64,000 nt of DNA. Source: Simplicispira metamorpha (lineage in GTDB: Bacteria; Pseudomonadota; Gammaproteobacteria; Burkholderiales; Burkholderiaceae_C). The stretch spans positions 142,396 to 206,395 of the forward strand of contig NZ_SLXH01000002.1 of assembly GCF_004341365.1 (NCBI RefSeq), given 5' to 3'. Below, piece by piece: positions 52,143-63,891 of the stretch. Position numbers and translations under genes: made by a program. Position 1 is the first letter of the stretch. Each line of letters starts with the position of its first letter. A model generated the notes under the pieces. The model made no database searches. It was not told the origin of the DNA and saw nothing but the letters and a program-made list of their open reading frames with translations.

Positions 52143-53465
52143 GTGAACATTCAAAAAAAACAATACGCGTCTAAGTCTGAAAAAATAACAGCAATTAAGG
52201 GGATGAATGATATTCTTCCACCTAATTCTGCTAGTTGGGATTGGTTGGAAGAAAAAATTAGATCCTTGATGAATATTTACTCCTATCGTAATATTCGAAC
52301 TCCAATTGTTGAGTCTACTGCGTTGTTCGTTAGAGGCTTAGGAGAGGTGACGGATATTGTCGAAAAAGAGATGTACTCTTTTGAGGATCGACTTAATCGA
52401 GAAAATTTGACACTAAGACCAGAATGTACTGCCGGTGTGGTGAGAGCGGTAGTAGAGCACTCGATGCTGTATGACGGAGGTAAACGACTCTATTACATGG
52501 GGCCTATGTTTCGTCACGAAAGGCCTCAACGTGGGCGTTATCGACAGTTCCATCAAGTTGGAGCTGAGGCGATTGGTTTTCCTGGTCCTGAGTTGGACGC
52601 AGAGTTAATTTTACTTGCTGATTCACTTTGGAAAATTCTCGGATTAGATGGGGTTCGGCTTGAAATCAATAGTTTGGGGCAACCAAATGATCGAAAAGCT
52701 CACAGAAATGCATTAATCTCTTATTTTGAAAAAAATATTGATCTTTTAGATGATGATGCCCGTCGGCGTCTTTACAGTAATCCATTGCGTATTTTAGATA
52801 CTAAGAATCCTGATATGCAATCACTGGTAAATGCTGCTCCGCGTTTACTCGATTTCTTAAGTGATGAATCAATTGCTCACTTTGATGCTGTTAAATCAAT
52901 TCTTGATGCGGCTGGTGTGGTTTGGAAATTAAATCCACGTCTAGTTCGAGGAATGGATTATTACAATCTAACTGTTTTTGAATTTGTGACTGATCGCCTT
53001 GGTTCTCAGGGAACTATTTGTGGTGGAGGGCGATATGATTATCTTGTTGAGCAAGTTGGTGGAAAACCAACCCCAGCTGTTGGGTGGGCAATTGGTGTTG
53101 AACGCGTACTTGAACTTTTGAATGAGCAAGGGGCAATAATTCCGAAATTTATTCCCAACGTATATGCTGTAATTCCAAGTGTAAATAATATTTTAATTGC
53201 TATTCAAGTAATCCAGCAGTTGCGTTTTTTAGGCGTCAGTGTCCAAATGCATAGCTCCATTCAGTCTGGAGAGGGCATGGGTAGTATGAAATCTCAATTA
53301 AAAAAAGCTGATTCTAGTGGCGCAACTTATGCACTTATATTTGGTGAGGAAGAGATTTCTCGAAAATGTTTGACTGTTAAAATGCTGAGAGATGGCCATG
53401 GTTCTCAATCAGAACATTCTTTAGATGCCATCAATGATTTGGCTGAAATCTTAAAAAATTGTTAA
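52143..53465 (+). CDS. hisS: Histidyl-tRNA synthetase
   Basis: A 440-residue class II aminoacyl-tRNA synthetase. Motif 2 is '[22 protein letters not shown]', the histidine-A region '[15 protein letters not shown]' and motif 3 '[13 protein letters not shown]'; the C-terminal anticodon-binding domain follows. Starts with GTG at 52143. Low GC (the line from 52201 has 21 of 60 G+C). It precedes the YfgM gene by 3 bp or 15 bp depending on start. Confidence 0.96.
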   Translation: MNIQKKQYASKSEKITAIKGMNDILPPNSASWDWLEEKIRSLMNIYSYRNIRTPIVESTALFVRGLGEVTDIVEKEMYSFEDRLNRENLTLRPECTAGVVRAVVEHSMLYDGGKRLYYMGPMFRHERPQRGRYRQFHQVGAEAIGFPGPELDAELILLADSLWKILGLDGVRLEINSLGQPNDRKAHRNALISYFEKNIDLLDDDARRRLYSNPLRILDTKNPDMQSLVNAAPRLLDFLSDESIAHFDAVKSILDAAGVVWKLNPRLVRGMDYYNLTVFEFVTDRLGSQGTICGGGRYDYLVEQVGGKPTPAVGWAIGVERVLELLNEQGAIIPKFIPNVYAVIPSVNNILIAIQVIQQLRFLGVSVQMHSSIQSGEGMGSMKSQLKKADSSGATYALIFGEEEISRKCLTVKMLRDGHGSQSEHSLDAINDLAEILKNC

Positions 53466-53480
53466 CTTTTGATTGTGGCT

Positions 53481-54167
53481 ATGGCAAATCATTTCGATCT
53501 TGAAGAGCAAGAACAGCTTGATCAGTTAAAACACTTCTGGAAATCTTGGGGCGGATTTATCAGTGCTGTGGTTTTTATTTTTATTTTTAGTGTTACTGCT
53601 TGGAATATGTATGGCTACTGGAAAAACCGCCAAGCTGTTCAGGCTTCAATGCTACTTGAATTAATTAAGACTTCTATTGTCTCTGGAGATTTATCTAGAG
53701 TGGATCAAGCATTTTCAGAAATTAAAAGTAAAAGTCCAAAAACTATTCAGGCTGCTCAAGCAGGTTTATTGGTAGCAAAGGTTAATTATGATAGGGGAGA
53801 GAATGATGCTGCTAAGTCTGCACTTTTGTCAGTGATTAATAATAGTTCTGATGTAAATCAGAAAGTAGTTGCGAACTTGAGGTTGATTAATATTCTTTTT
53901 GAAGAAAAAAAGTACGATGAAGCATTTGAAAATCTTTCCATGTCTTTCCCCGGTGCCTTTGACGGACTGGGGAAAGATCGTCGAGCTGATCTGATGTTAA
54001 TGCGGGAAAATAATAAAGATGCAATTTCTGATTATTTAATTGCATATCAGAAATATGACGATAATTTGGGTTATCGTAAATTAATAGAATTTAAGCTCAA
54101 TTCGCTTGGTGTTCCAAATCGCTCTTTTGTGATTTCAGATGTTTCGTCTACTGGAATCTTACGGTGA
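53481..54167 (+). CDS. YfgM-like ancillary SecYEG translocon subunit
   Basis: A 228-residue membrane-tethered protein: short cytoplasmic N-terminus (ANHFDLEEQEQLDQLKHFWK), one membrane helix (about 22-44) and a periplasmic TPR-like domain. E. coli YfgM associates with SecYEG and the chaperone PpiD and helps periplasmic folding. Position between hisS and bamB is the conserved one. ATG 53481 is preferred over a TTG at 53469 because family members begin MA/MAxxxDLEEQEQ. Confidence 0.9.
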   Translation: MANHFDLEEQEQLDQLKHFWKSWGGFISAVVFIFIFSVTAWNMYGYWKNRQAVQASMLLELIKTSIVSGDLSRVDQAFSEIKSKSPKTIQAAQAGLLVAKVNYDRGENDAAKSALLSVINNSSDVNQKVVANLRLINILFEEKKYDEAFENLSMSFPGAFDGLGKDRRADLMLMRENNKDAISDYLIAYQKYDDNLGYRKLIEFKLNSLGVPNRSFVISDVSSTGILR

Positions 54168-54183
54168 TTAATTTATTTAATTT

Positions 54184-55335
54184 ATGAATTATTTTTTTCA
54201 TCAATACAAATTTTTCTTTTTTAGTTTATTGTTGGCAGTAAATTTTCTGCTCGCAGGATGCTCTTTTATTGGCGAGAAAAATCCGGAATTGAAATCTCAG
54301 GATCTAGGTGTTAATGTCCCATTTTTCCCTGTAAAACAGGTGTGGTCTGCGAAAATCGGTGCTGTCGATAAAATGCCATTGGCTGTCCGTGTGAATGGTG
54401 CGATGGTAACTGTTGCATCTGCTGATGGTGTGATTGCTGCTATCGATGTCCGTACTGGTAAAGATATTTGGCGTGCTATGTTGAAAGAGCCGTTAAATGC
54501 TGGGGTTGGTAGTGACGGACAGTTTGCTGCGGTGGTTTCCAGCGCTAATGATCTAGTGGTTTTTGAGGCTGGTCATGAAAAATGGCGACAGCGATTGACT
54601 GCACAGGTCTTTACTTCGCCTTTGGTTGCTGGTAGGCGTGTTTTTGTGTTGACTGCTGAATATGGAATTATGGCTTTTGATGCAAAAGATGGGCGACATC
54701 TTTGGGCACAACAGAAAACAGGTGGGAACCTAGCATTGCGTCAATCAAGTGTTTTTATCGCTGTTGGTAATACGCTTGTTACTGGTATTTCAGGGCGATT
54801 GATTGGATTGGATCCTGATACTGGAACGGTGCGTTGGGATGTTCCATTTTCTGTGCCAAGAGGTACTAACGATGTTGAGCGTTTGGTCGATTTAGTTGGA
54901 AATCCTAGTCGGCTTGGAGATAGTTTCTGCGTCCGTTCATTTCAAACTGCTGTTGGATGTGTGGATATTTCTCGAGGTGTAGTCTCGTGGATTCAGAAAG
55001 CAAATGGTTTTGATGGTGTCGATGGTGATGATACCTTGTTGTACGGTAGCGAGAGTAATGGTGCCGTTCTGGCTTGGCGTAGGACTGATGGCACTCTAGT
55101 TTGGATGACTGACAGGCTTCGACATCGTAGATTGACTGCGCCATTGTTGCTAGGGCGATCGGTAGTATTTGGTGATGACGGAGGTGAAGTTCATTTCTTG
55201 TCTCGTGAAGATGGTTCACCGTTAAATCGGTTAACCACAGATAGTTCTGGGGTATCAGTTTCTCCTGTAGTTGCTGCTGATACTTTGGTAGTGGTAAGTC
55301 GTGCCGGGTATGTCTACGGTTTCCGTCCAGACTGA
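54184..55335 (+). CDS. bamB: Outer membrane protein assembly factor BamB
   Basis: A 383-residue lipoprotein (signal about 1-27, lipobox LLAGC) with an eight-bladed PQQ-like beta-propeller ('SADGVIAAIDVRTGKDIWRA', 'AEYGIMAFDAKDGRHLWAQ', 'GRLIGLDPDTGTVRWDV'). It is a scaffold subunit of the BAM complex that inserts beta-barrel proteins. Located between yfgM and der, as in most beta- and gammaproteobacteria. Confidence 0.95.
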   Translation: MNYFFHQYKFFFFSLLLAVNFLLAGCSFIGEKNPELKSQDLGVNVPFFPVKQVWSAKIGAVDKMPLAVRVNGAMVTVASADGVIAAIDVRTGKDIWRAMLKEPLNAGVGSDGQFAAVVSSANDLVVFEAGHEKWRQRLTAQVFTSPLVAGRRVFVLTAEYGIMAFDAKDGRHLWAQQKTGGNLALRQSSVFIAVGNTLVTGISGRLIGLDPDTGTVRWDVPFSVPRGTNDVERLVDLVGNPSRLGDSFCVRSFQTAVGCVDISRGVVSWIQKANGFDGVDGDDTLLYGSESNGAVLAWRRTDGTLVWMTDRLRHRRLTAPLLLGRSVVFGDDGGEVHFLSREDGSPLNRLTTDSSGVSVSPVVAADTLVVVSRAGYVYGFRPD

Positions 55336-55347
55336 TTAAAGTAAAAA

Positions 55348-56688
55348 ATGAAACCAGTCATCGCCTTAGTTGGGCGCCCAAATGTCGGAAAATCGACACT
55401 TTTTAATCGTATGACAAAAACAAGGGACGCTATTGTTGCGGACTTTGCTGGATTAACGCGTGATCGTCACTATGGCTCTGGAAAGCAAGGGCAACACGAA
55501 TATATCGTTATAGATACTGGTGGATTTGAGCCTGATGCTTCCAGTGGAATATATCGGGAAATGGCACGTCAGACTCAGCAAGCAGTTGCTGAAGCTGATG
55601 TTGTCATTTTTGTTCTAGATGCTCGTGCTGGGTTGTCAGGTCAAGATTACGATATTGCTAACTATTTACGTCGTCTTGGAAAAACATGCGTTCTGGCTGC
55701 TAATAAAGCAGAAGGTATGCGTGAAGGGACTCAGTTGTCAGAGTTTTATGAGTTGGGGTTGGGAGAGGTTTATGCAGTTTCTGCTGCGCATGGGCAAGGA
55801 ATTCGTGGTCTTGTTGAAATTGCTTTAGAGCCTTTAGGTCTATCAGAATCTGAAGATATCGTAGATGATGATGGCAAAAATTGTATTAAGTTGGCCGTAG
55901 CTGGGCGACCTAATGTAGGTAAATCTACATTGATTAATGCATGGTTGGGTGAAGAGCGATTGGTTGCTTTTGATTTGCCAGGAACCACCCGAGATGCAAT
56001 ATCTGTATCGTTAGAGCGTAACGGTCAGAAGTTTGAAATCATAGATACGGCAGGTTTGCGTCGAAAAGGAAAGGTTTTTGAAGCAATTGAAAAATTTTCA
56101 GTAGTTAAGACATTACAAGCAATTGAATCTGCTAATGTGGTTTTATTGTTGCTTGATGCTACACAGGGTGTGACAGACCAGGATGCACATATTGCTGGAT
56201 ACATCTTGGAAAGTGGTCGTGCAGTAGTGGTTGCTGTGAATAAATGGGATGCTATTGATGACTACCAACGTAAATTAGTAGAGCGTTCTATAGAAACTCG
56301 ATTGGCTTTTTTGAAATTTGCATCGCTTCACTTTATTTCTGCAAAAAGAAGGCAAGGTATAGCTCCTGTATGGGCTGCAATTGTTCAAGCACACAGCGCT
56401 GCTACGCGCAAGATGTCAACACCAGTGTTGACGCGATTGCTGCTGGAAGCGGTTCAGTTTCAGAGCCCTAAGCGGGCTGGTATGTTTCGACCCAAGTTGC
56501 GTTACGCGCATCAGGGTGGGAGTAATCCACCTGTGATTGTGGTTCATGGAAATTCGCTTGAGCACGTGACTGAAGCCTACAAACGCTTTCTAGAAGGGCG
56601 TTTTCGTAAAGAATTTGACCTTGTAGGTACGCCTCTGCGCATAGAGATGAAAACGTCACACAACCCGTTTACAGATAAATCTGATTGA
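55348..56688 (+). CDS. der: Ribosome-biogenesis GTPase Der (EngA)
   Basis: A 446-residue protein with two tandem GTPase domains, each with a [10 protein letters not shown]-loop (about 8-16 and 188-196), DTGG/DTAG G3 motifs and NKAE/NKWD G4 motifs, then the KH-like C-terminal domain ([20 protein letters not shown]). It acts in 50S subunit maturation. Starts 12 bp after bamB. Confidence 0.97.
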   Translation: MKPVIALVGRPNVGKSTLFNRMTKTRDAIVADFAGLTRDRHYGSGKQGQHEYIVIDTGGFEPDASSGIYREMARQTQQAVAEADVVIFVLDARAGLSGQDYDIANYLRRLGKTCVLAANKAEGMREGTQLSEFYELGLGEVYAVSAAHGQGIRGLVEIALEPLGLSESEDIVDDDGKNCIKLAVAGRPNVGKSTLINAWLGEERLVAFDLPGTTRDAISVSLERNGQKFEIIDTAGLRRKGKVFEAIEKFSVVKTLQAIESANVVLLLLDATQGVTDQDAHIAGYILESGRAVVVAVNKWDAIDDYQRKLVERSIETRLAFLKFASLHFISAKRRQGIAPVWAAIVQAHSAATRKMSTPVLTRLLLEAVQFQSPKRAGMFRPKLRYAHQGGSNPPVIVVHGNSLEHVTEAYKRFLEGRFRKEFDLVGTPLRIEMKTSHNPFTDKSD

Positions 56689-56807
56689 TGCCTAAGGCAT
56701 GGTTTTCTGGGTGTGCTGAAGGGTTAATTTCATAAAACTTATCACAGTTGTTCTGTGCTGTGGTAAGGTGTCGGTTTACAACAACATGTTTGAACACGGA
56801 GTATATC

Positions 56808-57062
56808 GTGAGCAATAAAAGTCAACTTCTTCAAGATCCGTTTCTTAATGCATTGCGTAAGGAGCACGTACCAGTTTCTATATATTTGGTTAACGGAATC
56901 AAGCTGCAAGGCCAGATAGAGTCTTTTGATCAGTATGTGGTCTTGTTACGTAACACGGTAACGCAAATGGTATACAAGCATGCTATTTCAACCATAGTGC
57001 CTGGTCGTGCAGTAAATTTTTCTGTCACTGACATGGCTTCTTCTGAAGAAAATGCTTCTTAG
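56808..57062 (+). CDS. hfq: RNA chaperone Hfq
   Basis: An 84-residue Sm-like hexameric protein that pairs small RNAs with mRNAs. Sm1 region '[38 protein letters not shown]' and Sm2 '[10 protein letters not shown]' are intact, and the tail is short. The start is a GTG at 56808 with a GGAG 6 nt upstream; longer frames from 56748 have no Hfq similarity. A 119-bp gap after der may hold its promoter. Confidence 0.97.
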   Translation: MSNKSQLLQDPFLNALRKEHVPVSIYLVNGIKLQGQIESFDQYVVLLRNTVTQMVYKHAISTIVPGRAVNFSVTDMASSEENAS

Positions 57063-57103
57063 AAGGTTGTTGGATAAAAATATTTTTCATTTAATATTTT
57101 TGG

Positions 57104-58285
57104 TTGAATGTCTTGAAATCTATTAATAATTCTGCATTCAACCAGACTTCAGTTCTTTTGGTTGGTGTTGACTTTGGATTGCCGCATTTTGATGTGGATC
57201 TTGAAGAGCTTCATCTTCTAGCAGAAACGGCTGGAATGAAGCCGGTTGCTCATATCACTTGCAAACGTAAAGCTCCTGATGCGGCTCTATTTGTTGGTTC
57301 CGGTAAGGCTGATGAGATCCGAAGTTTGGCCCGCTTGCATGGAGCTAGCGAGGTACTTTTTGATCAAGCGTTGAGTCCAGCCCAGCAACGAAATCTTGAG
57401 CGTTACCTTGAGCTTCCAGTCAATGACCGTACGCTTTTGATATTAGAAATATTTGCGCAGCGTGCTCTAAGTCACGAAGGTAAGCTTCAGGTTGAATTGG
57501 CGCGTTTACAGTATTTGAGTACTCGCTTAGTGCGTCGTTGGTCGCATTTGGAGCGACAGCGTGGTGGAATTGGTGCTCGTGGTGGTCCTGGTGAGGCCCA
57601 GATTGAGCTTGATCGTCGCATGATTAGCGAATCCATCAAGCGGACTAAGGATAGACTGTCCAAGGTAAAACGTCAGCATGCTACGCAGCGACGGCAGAGA
57701 GAGCGTCGTGATGCTTTTCGTATCTCTTTGGTAGGTTACACCAACGCTGGAAAATCTACTCTCTTTAATACCTTGGTGAAAGCGCATGCTTATACAGCAG
57801 ATCAACTTTTCGCTACTCTAGATACTACAACCCGTCAGTTGTATCTTGAGAAAGCAGGCCGCTTGGTTTCACTTTCTGATACTGTAGGATTTATAAGAGA
57901 TTTACCACATACTCTTATTAGTGCTTTTCAGGCCACTTTGCAGGAATCTATCGATGCTGATTTATTGCTTCATGTAATTGATGCATCAAACGAGAATTAT
58001 TCTGAGCAACTTGCACAAGTTCAGAAGGTTTTGAAAGAAATTGGAGCTTCTGAAGTCAATCAGATTCTTATTTTTAATAAGATCGATTTATTGGCGCCAT
58101 CAAGTCAGCCAACTTTGTTTCAAGATTTTTACGATCTTGAAGGTCGTTCTGTTCCTCGATTTTTTCTTAGTGCTCGAGATAGTTTGGGAATCGATGCTTT
58201 GAGGTTGGCGTTAAGTGAGATTGTTTTATCTTCGCAGCAATTATCCTCATGCGATGCCGTTGAATGGCATAGCGGTAATCCTTGA
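57104..58285 (+). CDS. hflX: GTPase HflX
   Basis: A 393-residue GTPase that splits stalled or heat-damaged 70S ribosomes. The HflX N-terminal domain ('FVGSGKADEIRSLARLHGASEVLFD'), the 'GGIGARGGPGEAQIELDRR' linker and the G domain (P-loop GYTNAGKST, DTVGF, NKID) are present. Start is a TTG at 57104 (a second TTG at 57113 is possible); no ATG precedes the conserved part. Follows hfq after 41 bp as usual. Confidence 0.95.
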   Translation: MNVLKSINNSAFNQTSVLLVGVDFGLPHFDVDLEELHLLAETAGMKPVAHITCKRKAPDAALFVGSGKADEIRSLARLHGASEVLFDQALSPAQQRNLERYLELPVNDRTLLILEIFAQRALSHEGKLQVELARLQYLSTRLVRRWSHLERQRGGIGARGGPGEAQIELDRRMISESIKRTKDRLSKVKRQHATQRRQRERRDAFRISLVGYTNAGKSTLFNTLVKAHAYTADQLFATLDTTTRQLYLEKAGRLVSLSDTVGFIRDLPHTLISAFQATLQESIDADLLLHVIDASNENYSEQLAQVQKVLKEIGASEVNQILIFNKIDLLAPSSQPTLFQDFYDLEGRSVPRFFLSARDSLGIDALRLALSEIVLSSQQLSSCDAVEWHSGNP

Positions 58286-58329
58286 TTAGGCAAAATACCA
58301 TTGTCAAAATTAAAATCAGAGAATTTTGC

Positions 58330-59685
58330 ATGAATCAATTACTTCAAACCCAGTTTTTTGGGGGTCTACAAGCGCGTATCAGGGGTATCTTTAACCTGAA
58401 TGACCCCCGTTGGGGGCGCGGAGAAGATGGCTCAAGCAATGAAAAAAAGCCGGAACCAGGTAGTAGCGGATTGTCTCAATCACCATCAGGCCAGAAAGGG
58501 CGAAACGAAGGATCTGGAGGGCAGCCTCCAGATCTAGATGAGCTTTGGCGCGATCTTAATCGGAAGTTGGCTGGTTTATTTGGTGGAAAAAATAATGGCG
58601 GCCGGGTTCCTCCTGGAGGAGATGGTAATTTTCAGCCGGATATGAAAAATGCTGGAGTCGGGGTCGGGGTTATTGCAGCAATTGCTGTATTGATTTGGTT
58701 GGGGACTGGATTTTTTATCGTTCAGGAAGGCCAGCAAGCTGTCATTACGCAGTTCGGAAAATACAAAACTAGCGTAGGGGCAGGTTTTAATTGGCGCTTG
58801 CCATATCCTATACAACGCCATGAACTGGTATTCGTGACACAAATAAGGTCAGCTGATGTTGGCCGAGATAGCGTTATAAAGTCGACAGGACTACGCGAAT
58901 CGGCAATGTTGACCGAAGATGAAAATATTGTTGAGATCAAGTTTGCTGTTCAATATCGGCTCAATGATGCGCGTGCTTGGTTGTTTGAGAGTAAAAATCC
59001 TGCTGATGCTGTAGTCCAGGCTGCTGAAACGGCTGTTCGTGAAGTGGTTGGAAAGATGAGGATGGATACAGCATTGGCGGAAGAGCGTGATCAGATTGCT
59101 CCGCGTGTGCGTGTACTTATGCAGACGATCCTGGATCGCTACAAAGTTGGGGTTGAAGTCGTTGGAATTAACTTGCAGCAGGGCGGTGTTCGGCCGCCTG
59201 AGCAGGTTCAATCTGCTTTTGATGACGTGCTGAAGGCAGGCCAAGAGCGCGAGCGGGCCAAAAATGAAGCGCAAGCTTATGCTAATGACGTTATTCCACG
59301 AGCCGTTGGGTCTGCTTCTCGATTGAAGGAAGAAGCAGATGCTTATAAAGCACGCATAGTTGCTCAAGCGCAAGGTGATGCACAGCGTTTTAGTGCAGTT
59401 CTTACTGAATACCAGAAAGCACCACAAGTCACGCGCGATCGCATGTACCTTGAGTCGATGCAGCAAATTTATAGCAGCGTCACCAAGGTTATGGTTGATT
59501 CTCGCCAAGGCTCCAATTTGCTCTATTTGCCGCTTGACAAGTTGTTGCAGACGGGAGCTTTGCCTGTAGTTGGGGATGTGCCCGTTGTAAGCCAGCCTGC
59601 TACCCCAGCGCCTTCTTCTCCCAATTTTTCGAACGATACCCGTGCGCGTGACACCAGTCGAACGCGTGAACGTGAATCGCGCTAG
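58330..59685 (+). CDS. hflK: FtsH regulator HflK (SPFH domain)
   Basis: A 451-residue membrane protein: Gly/Pro/Ser-rich cytoplasmic N-terminus, one membrane helix (about 112-135), SPFH/band 7 domain beginning 'VQEGQQAVITQFGKYK', a long coiled coil (about 300-360) and a low-complexity C-terminus. HflK and HflC form a cage around FtsH proteases. ATG 58330 follows gaattttgc. It ends 9 bp before hflC. Confidence 0.95.
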   Translation: MNQLLQTQFFGGLQARIRGIFNLNDPRWGRGEDGSSNEKKPEPGSSGLSQSPSGQKGRNEGSGGQPPDLDELWRDLNRKLAGLFGGKNNGGRVPPGGDGNFQPDMKNAGVGVGVIAAIAVLIWLGTGFFIVQEGQQAVITQFGKYKTSVGAGFNWRLPYPIQRHELVFVTQIRSADVGRDSVIKSTGLRESAMLTEDENIVEIKFAVQYRLNDARAWLFESKNPADAVVQAAETAVREVVGKMRMDTALAEERDQIAPRVRVLMQTILDRYKVGVEVVGINLQQGGVRPPEQVQSAFDDVLKAGQERERAKNEAQAYANDVIPRAVGSASRLKEEADAYKARIVAQAQGDAQRFSAVLTEYQKAPQVTRDRMYLESMQQIYSSVTKVMVDSRQGSNLLYLPLDKLLQTGALPVVGDVPVVSQPATPAPSSPNFSNDTRARDTSRTRERESR

Positions 59686-59694
59686 GAGAATCAC

Positions 59695-60597
59695 GTGAAT
59701 CGAGTTGGATTTTTTGCTTCTTCAATTCTTGTGGTGTTGGCTTTGGCCAGTTCCATGTTGTTTGTGGTTGACCAGCGTCAATTTGGTGTTGTGTATGCGT
59801 TGGGGCAAATCAAGGAAGTCATCACGGAACCTGGATTGAATTTCAAGTTGCCACCACCTTTCCAGAACGTGTCTTACATAGACAAACGTTTGTTGACTCT
59901 CGATAGTACAGATGCGGAACCTATGCTGACAGCCGAGAAGCAGCGTGTCGTAATCGATTGGTATGTGCGTTGGCGTATCAGTGAGCCGTCAGAGTACATC
60001 CGCAACGTCGGTCTGGATGAAAATGCTGGATCGGTGCAACTCAATCGCGTAGTTCGCAACGCTTTTCAAGAAGAAATCAATAAGCGCACAGTCAAAGAAT
60101 TACTGTCTCTCAAGCGTGAAGACTTGATGGCTGATGTCAAGCGGGAGGTTCTTGAGTCGGTGAGAGGTGCCAAACCGTGGGGTGTCGATGTTGTGGATGT
60201 GCGTATCACCCGCGTAGATTACGTAGAAGCCATTACGGAATCTGTGTATCGACGTATGGAGGCGGAACGAAAACGTGTTGCCAATGAGCTTCGATCTACT
60301 GGTGCGGCTGAGGGCGAAAAGATCCGTGCCGATGCTGATCGCCAGCGAGAAATCACGATCGCCAACGCATATCGAGATGCCCAAAAAGTGAAGGGTGAAG
60401 GCGATGCAGAAGCGGCACGTATCTATGCTGAAGCCTTCGGCAAAGACCCTCAGTTTGCGCAGTTTTACCGCAGTCTTGATGCGTACAAAGCAAGCTTTAG
60501 CAAGAAGAGCGACCTAATGGTGTTAGACCCTGCATCATCCGAATTTTTCAAAACTTTCCGTGGTGCTGCACCAGTGCAGCCTGCAGTGCGCAAGTAA
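59695..60597 (+). CDS. hflC: FtsH regulator HflC (SPFH domain)
   Basis: A 300-residue partner of HflK, with an N-terminal membrane helix (about 5-24), the SPFH domain ('VVDQRQFGVVYALGQIKEVI') and a coiled coil ('RKRVANELRSTGAAEGEKIRADADRQRE', shown only in part of its extent). The start is GTG 59695 with AGGAGA 5 nt upstream. It completes the hfq-hflX-hflK-hflC operon. Confidence 0.95.
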   Translation: MNRVGFFASSILVVLALASSMLFVVDQRQFGVVYALGQIKEVITEPGLNFKLPPPFQNVSYIDKRLLTLDSTDAEPMLTAEKQRVVIDWYVRWRISEPSEYIRNVGLDENAGSVQLNRVVRNAFQEEINKRTVKELLSLKREDLMADVKREVLESVRGAKPWGVDVVDVRITRVDYVEAITESVYRRMEAERKRVANELRSTGAAEGEKIRADADRQREITIANAYRDAQKVKGEGDAEAARIYAEAFGKDPQFAQFYRSLDAYKASFSKKSDLMVLDPASSEFFKTFRGAAPVQPAVRK

Positions 60598-60749
60598 GAG
60601 CAGAAGCCAGCTTTTGTAGGTGATTTGAGGTTTTTCCGCTTTTGTCGGCAGTCTGGTCGTTGCCTAATTCCTGCCGGTTGTTGTCGTTGCTTTGAAAGAG
60701 CGGGATGGCTACCGGTAGAATCACCGTTTTAACAGCTACACCATACTCC

Positions 60750-61898
60750 ATGTCTGCTTGGGTCCTGCCGGATCACATTGCCGATGTCTTGCCCTCTGAG
60801 GCGCGGCACATTGAAGAACTCCGTCGCGGCTTGCTCGACACGGCTTGTAGCTATGGCTATGAGCTGGTCATGCCACCGCTCTTGGAGCACCTAGAATCCT
60901 TATTGACAGGAGCAGGTGAAGCACTTGACCTACAAACCTACAAGTTAGTTGATCAGATTTCCGGTCGCATGATGGGTCTGCGCGCTGACATCACGCAACA
61001 GGTTGCTCGAATCGATGCACACCTTTTGAATCGACGTGGCGTCACGCGCCTATGTTATTGCGGACCTGTTTTGCATACGTGGCCAGATCGACCTCATGCC
61101 ACACGTGAACCATTGCAGTTTGGTGCAGAAATTTATGGTCATTTGGGCGTAGAAGCCGACTTAGAGGCTTTGGAGTTGGCCTTGAATTGCCTGCGTACAG
61201 CAGGTGTTAGTCAAATCAGTGTTGACTTGGCGGACGTGCGCATTGTGCGTGGGTTGCTCGCTGGCGTGGTCGTAGATGCACAAGTTTTGCGCCAAGTGCA
61301 TGCGGCTCTGGCAGCCAAGGATGCCAGCGAGTTGGCCATTATCACCCGCCATTTTCCTGATGCCTCTCGGCAAGGACTGCAAGCTTTATTGCAAATGTAC
61401 GGTGATGCGTCTGTGCTTTATGAGGCCGAAAAAGCTTTCCAGAGCATACCAGGCGTGCGCAATGTGCTATCGAATTTGAAGTGGATATCAGAGCGCCTTG
61501 ATGGTGTGCGCGTTACTTTTGATCTGGCGGATTTGCGTGGATATGCCTACTACAGCGGTGCCCGTTTTGCTGTTTACGCAGAAGGAGTGAGCGACGCGCT
61601 TGTGCGTGGCGGGCGTTATGACGAGGTGGGTGCCGTTTTTGGGCGTAATCGACCTGCCGCAGGCTTCAGTCTTGATCTGAAACAGGTGGCTGAGGTCGCG
61701 CCTGTGCGTCCGCTCAAGTCTGCCATTCGGGCGCCTTGGGGCGAAGATCTTGGGGCCTCTGAAGCCGTAGCTGAACTGCGGCGCCAAGGTGAAACCGTGG
61801 TGTGTGTTTTGCCTGGTCATGAGAGTGATGCGGACGAATTTTTCTGCGATCGCGAACTAGTGCATGCTGCAGGGCGCTGGATCGTGCGCGCCATTTGA
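60750..61898 (+). CDS. hisZ: ATP phosphoribosyltransferase regulatory subunit HisZ
   Basis: A 382-residue HisS-like paralogue without aminoacylation function; it activates the short-form HisG in histidine synthesis. It keeps class II synthetase core features ('[23 protein letters not shown]', '[17 protein letters not shown]', '[10 protein letters not shown]...[14 protein letters not shown]'). ATG at 60750 begins the conserved [10 protein letters not shown]. Between hflC and purA in the order typical of Burkholderiales. Confidence 0.95.
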   Translation: MSAWVLPDHIADVLPSEARHIEELRRGLLDTACSYGYELVMPPLLEHLESLLTGAGEALDLQTYKLVDQISGRMMGLRADITQQVARIDAHLLNRRGVTRLCYCGPVLHTWPDRPHATREPLQFGAEIYGHLGVEADLEALELALNCLRTAGVSQISVDLADVRIVRGLLAGVVVDAQVLRQVHAALAAKDASELAIITRHFPDASRQGLQALLQMYGDASVLYEAEKAFQSIPGVRNVLSNLKWISERLDGVRVTFDLADLRGYAYYSGARFAVYAEGVSDALVRGGRYDEVGAVFGRNRPAAGFSLDLKQVAEVAPVRPLKSAIRAPWGEDLGASEAVAELRRQGETVVCVLPGHESDADEFFCDRELVHAAGRWIVRAI

Positions 61899-61914
61899 TG
61901 TATTTGACAATTGA

Positions 61915-63301
<1,387 letters not shown>

Positions 63302-63303
<2 letters not shown>

Positions 63304-63366
63304 AACTAAAAACAGCTTTCAGTGATGTCCAGTGGGCGCTGATCGCTACAAAATTAGGAGCTATAA
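63302..63366 (+). repeat. Dispersed intergenic repeat, copy 6, supplying a ribosome site
   Basis: aaaactaaaaacagctttcagtg...gtgggcgctgatcgctacaaaattaggagctata: read on the other strand it begins tatagctcctaat, the family left end. The central dyad is degenerate. Its aggag lies 9 nt before the ATG of the next gene, so the repeat provides the Shine-Dalgarno sequence. Confidence 0.55.
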
Positions 63367-63891
63367 ATGTTGACCGAAGATGGCAAGCACCTGTACGTGA
63401 GCTATGACGAGTACCACAACCTCATTGAGAAGCTGGCGTTGAAGGTGCACCAATCCGGGTGGGAATTCGACACAATTCTGTGCTTGGCACGAGGTGGTAT
63501 GCGCCCGGGTGACATCTTGAGCCGCATTTTTGATAAACCCCTGGCCATCATGTCGACCAGTTCCTATCGCGCAGAAGCAGGAACTTTGCAAGGGCACCTA
63601 GACATCGCACGTTTTATCACTACACCTAAGGGTGAGATTGCAGGAAAAGTGCTTTTAGTGGATGACTTGGCCGACTCTGGGCACACTTTGAATGCTGTCA
63701 TCAGCATGCTCAAAAACAGCTATGCTCCAATTACGGAGTTGCGCAGTGCTGTGATATGGACAAAAGGCATATCAAACTTCACTCCTGACTACTCTGTGGA
63801 GTTCTTGTCCACGAATCCATGGATTCATCAGCCGTTTGAGGCCTATGACAGCCTGGATCCCGAAAAATTACTAGAGAAGTGGATGGTTTAA
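63367..63891 (+). CDS. Purine-type phosphoribosyltransferase
   Basis: A 174-residue type I phosphoribosyltransferase. The PRPP-binding motif is VLLVDDLADSGHTL (about 96-109) and the pyrophosphate loop LCLARGGMRPGD (about 39-50). The sequence is of the xanthine/hypoxanthine PRTase kind, and position right after purA fits a purine-salvage role. Exact base specificity cannot be read. ATG 63367 is preceded by aggag contributed by an intergenic repeat. Confidence 0.88.
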   Translation: MLTEDGKHLYVSYDEYHNLIEKLALKVHQSGWEFDTILCLARGGMRPGDILSRIFDKPLAIMSTSSYRAEAGTLQGHLDIARFITTPKGEIAGKVLLVDDLADSGHTLNAVISMLKNSYAPITELRSAVIWTKGISNFTPDYSVEFLSTNPWIHQPFEAYDSLDPEKLLEKWMV

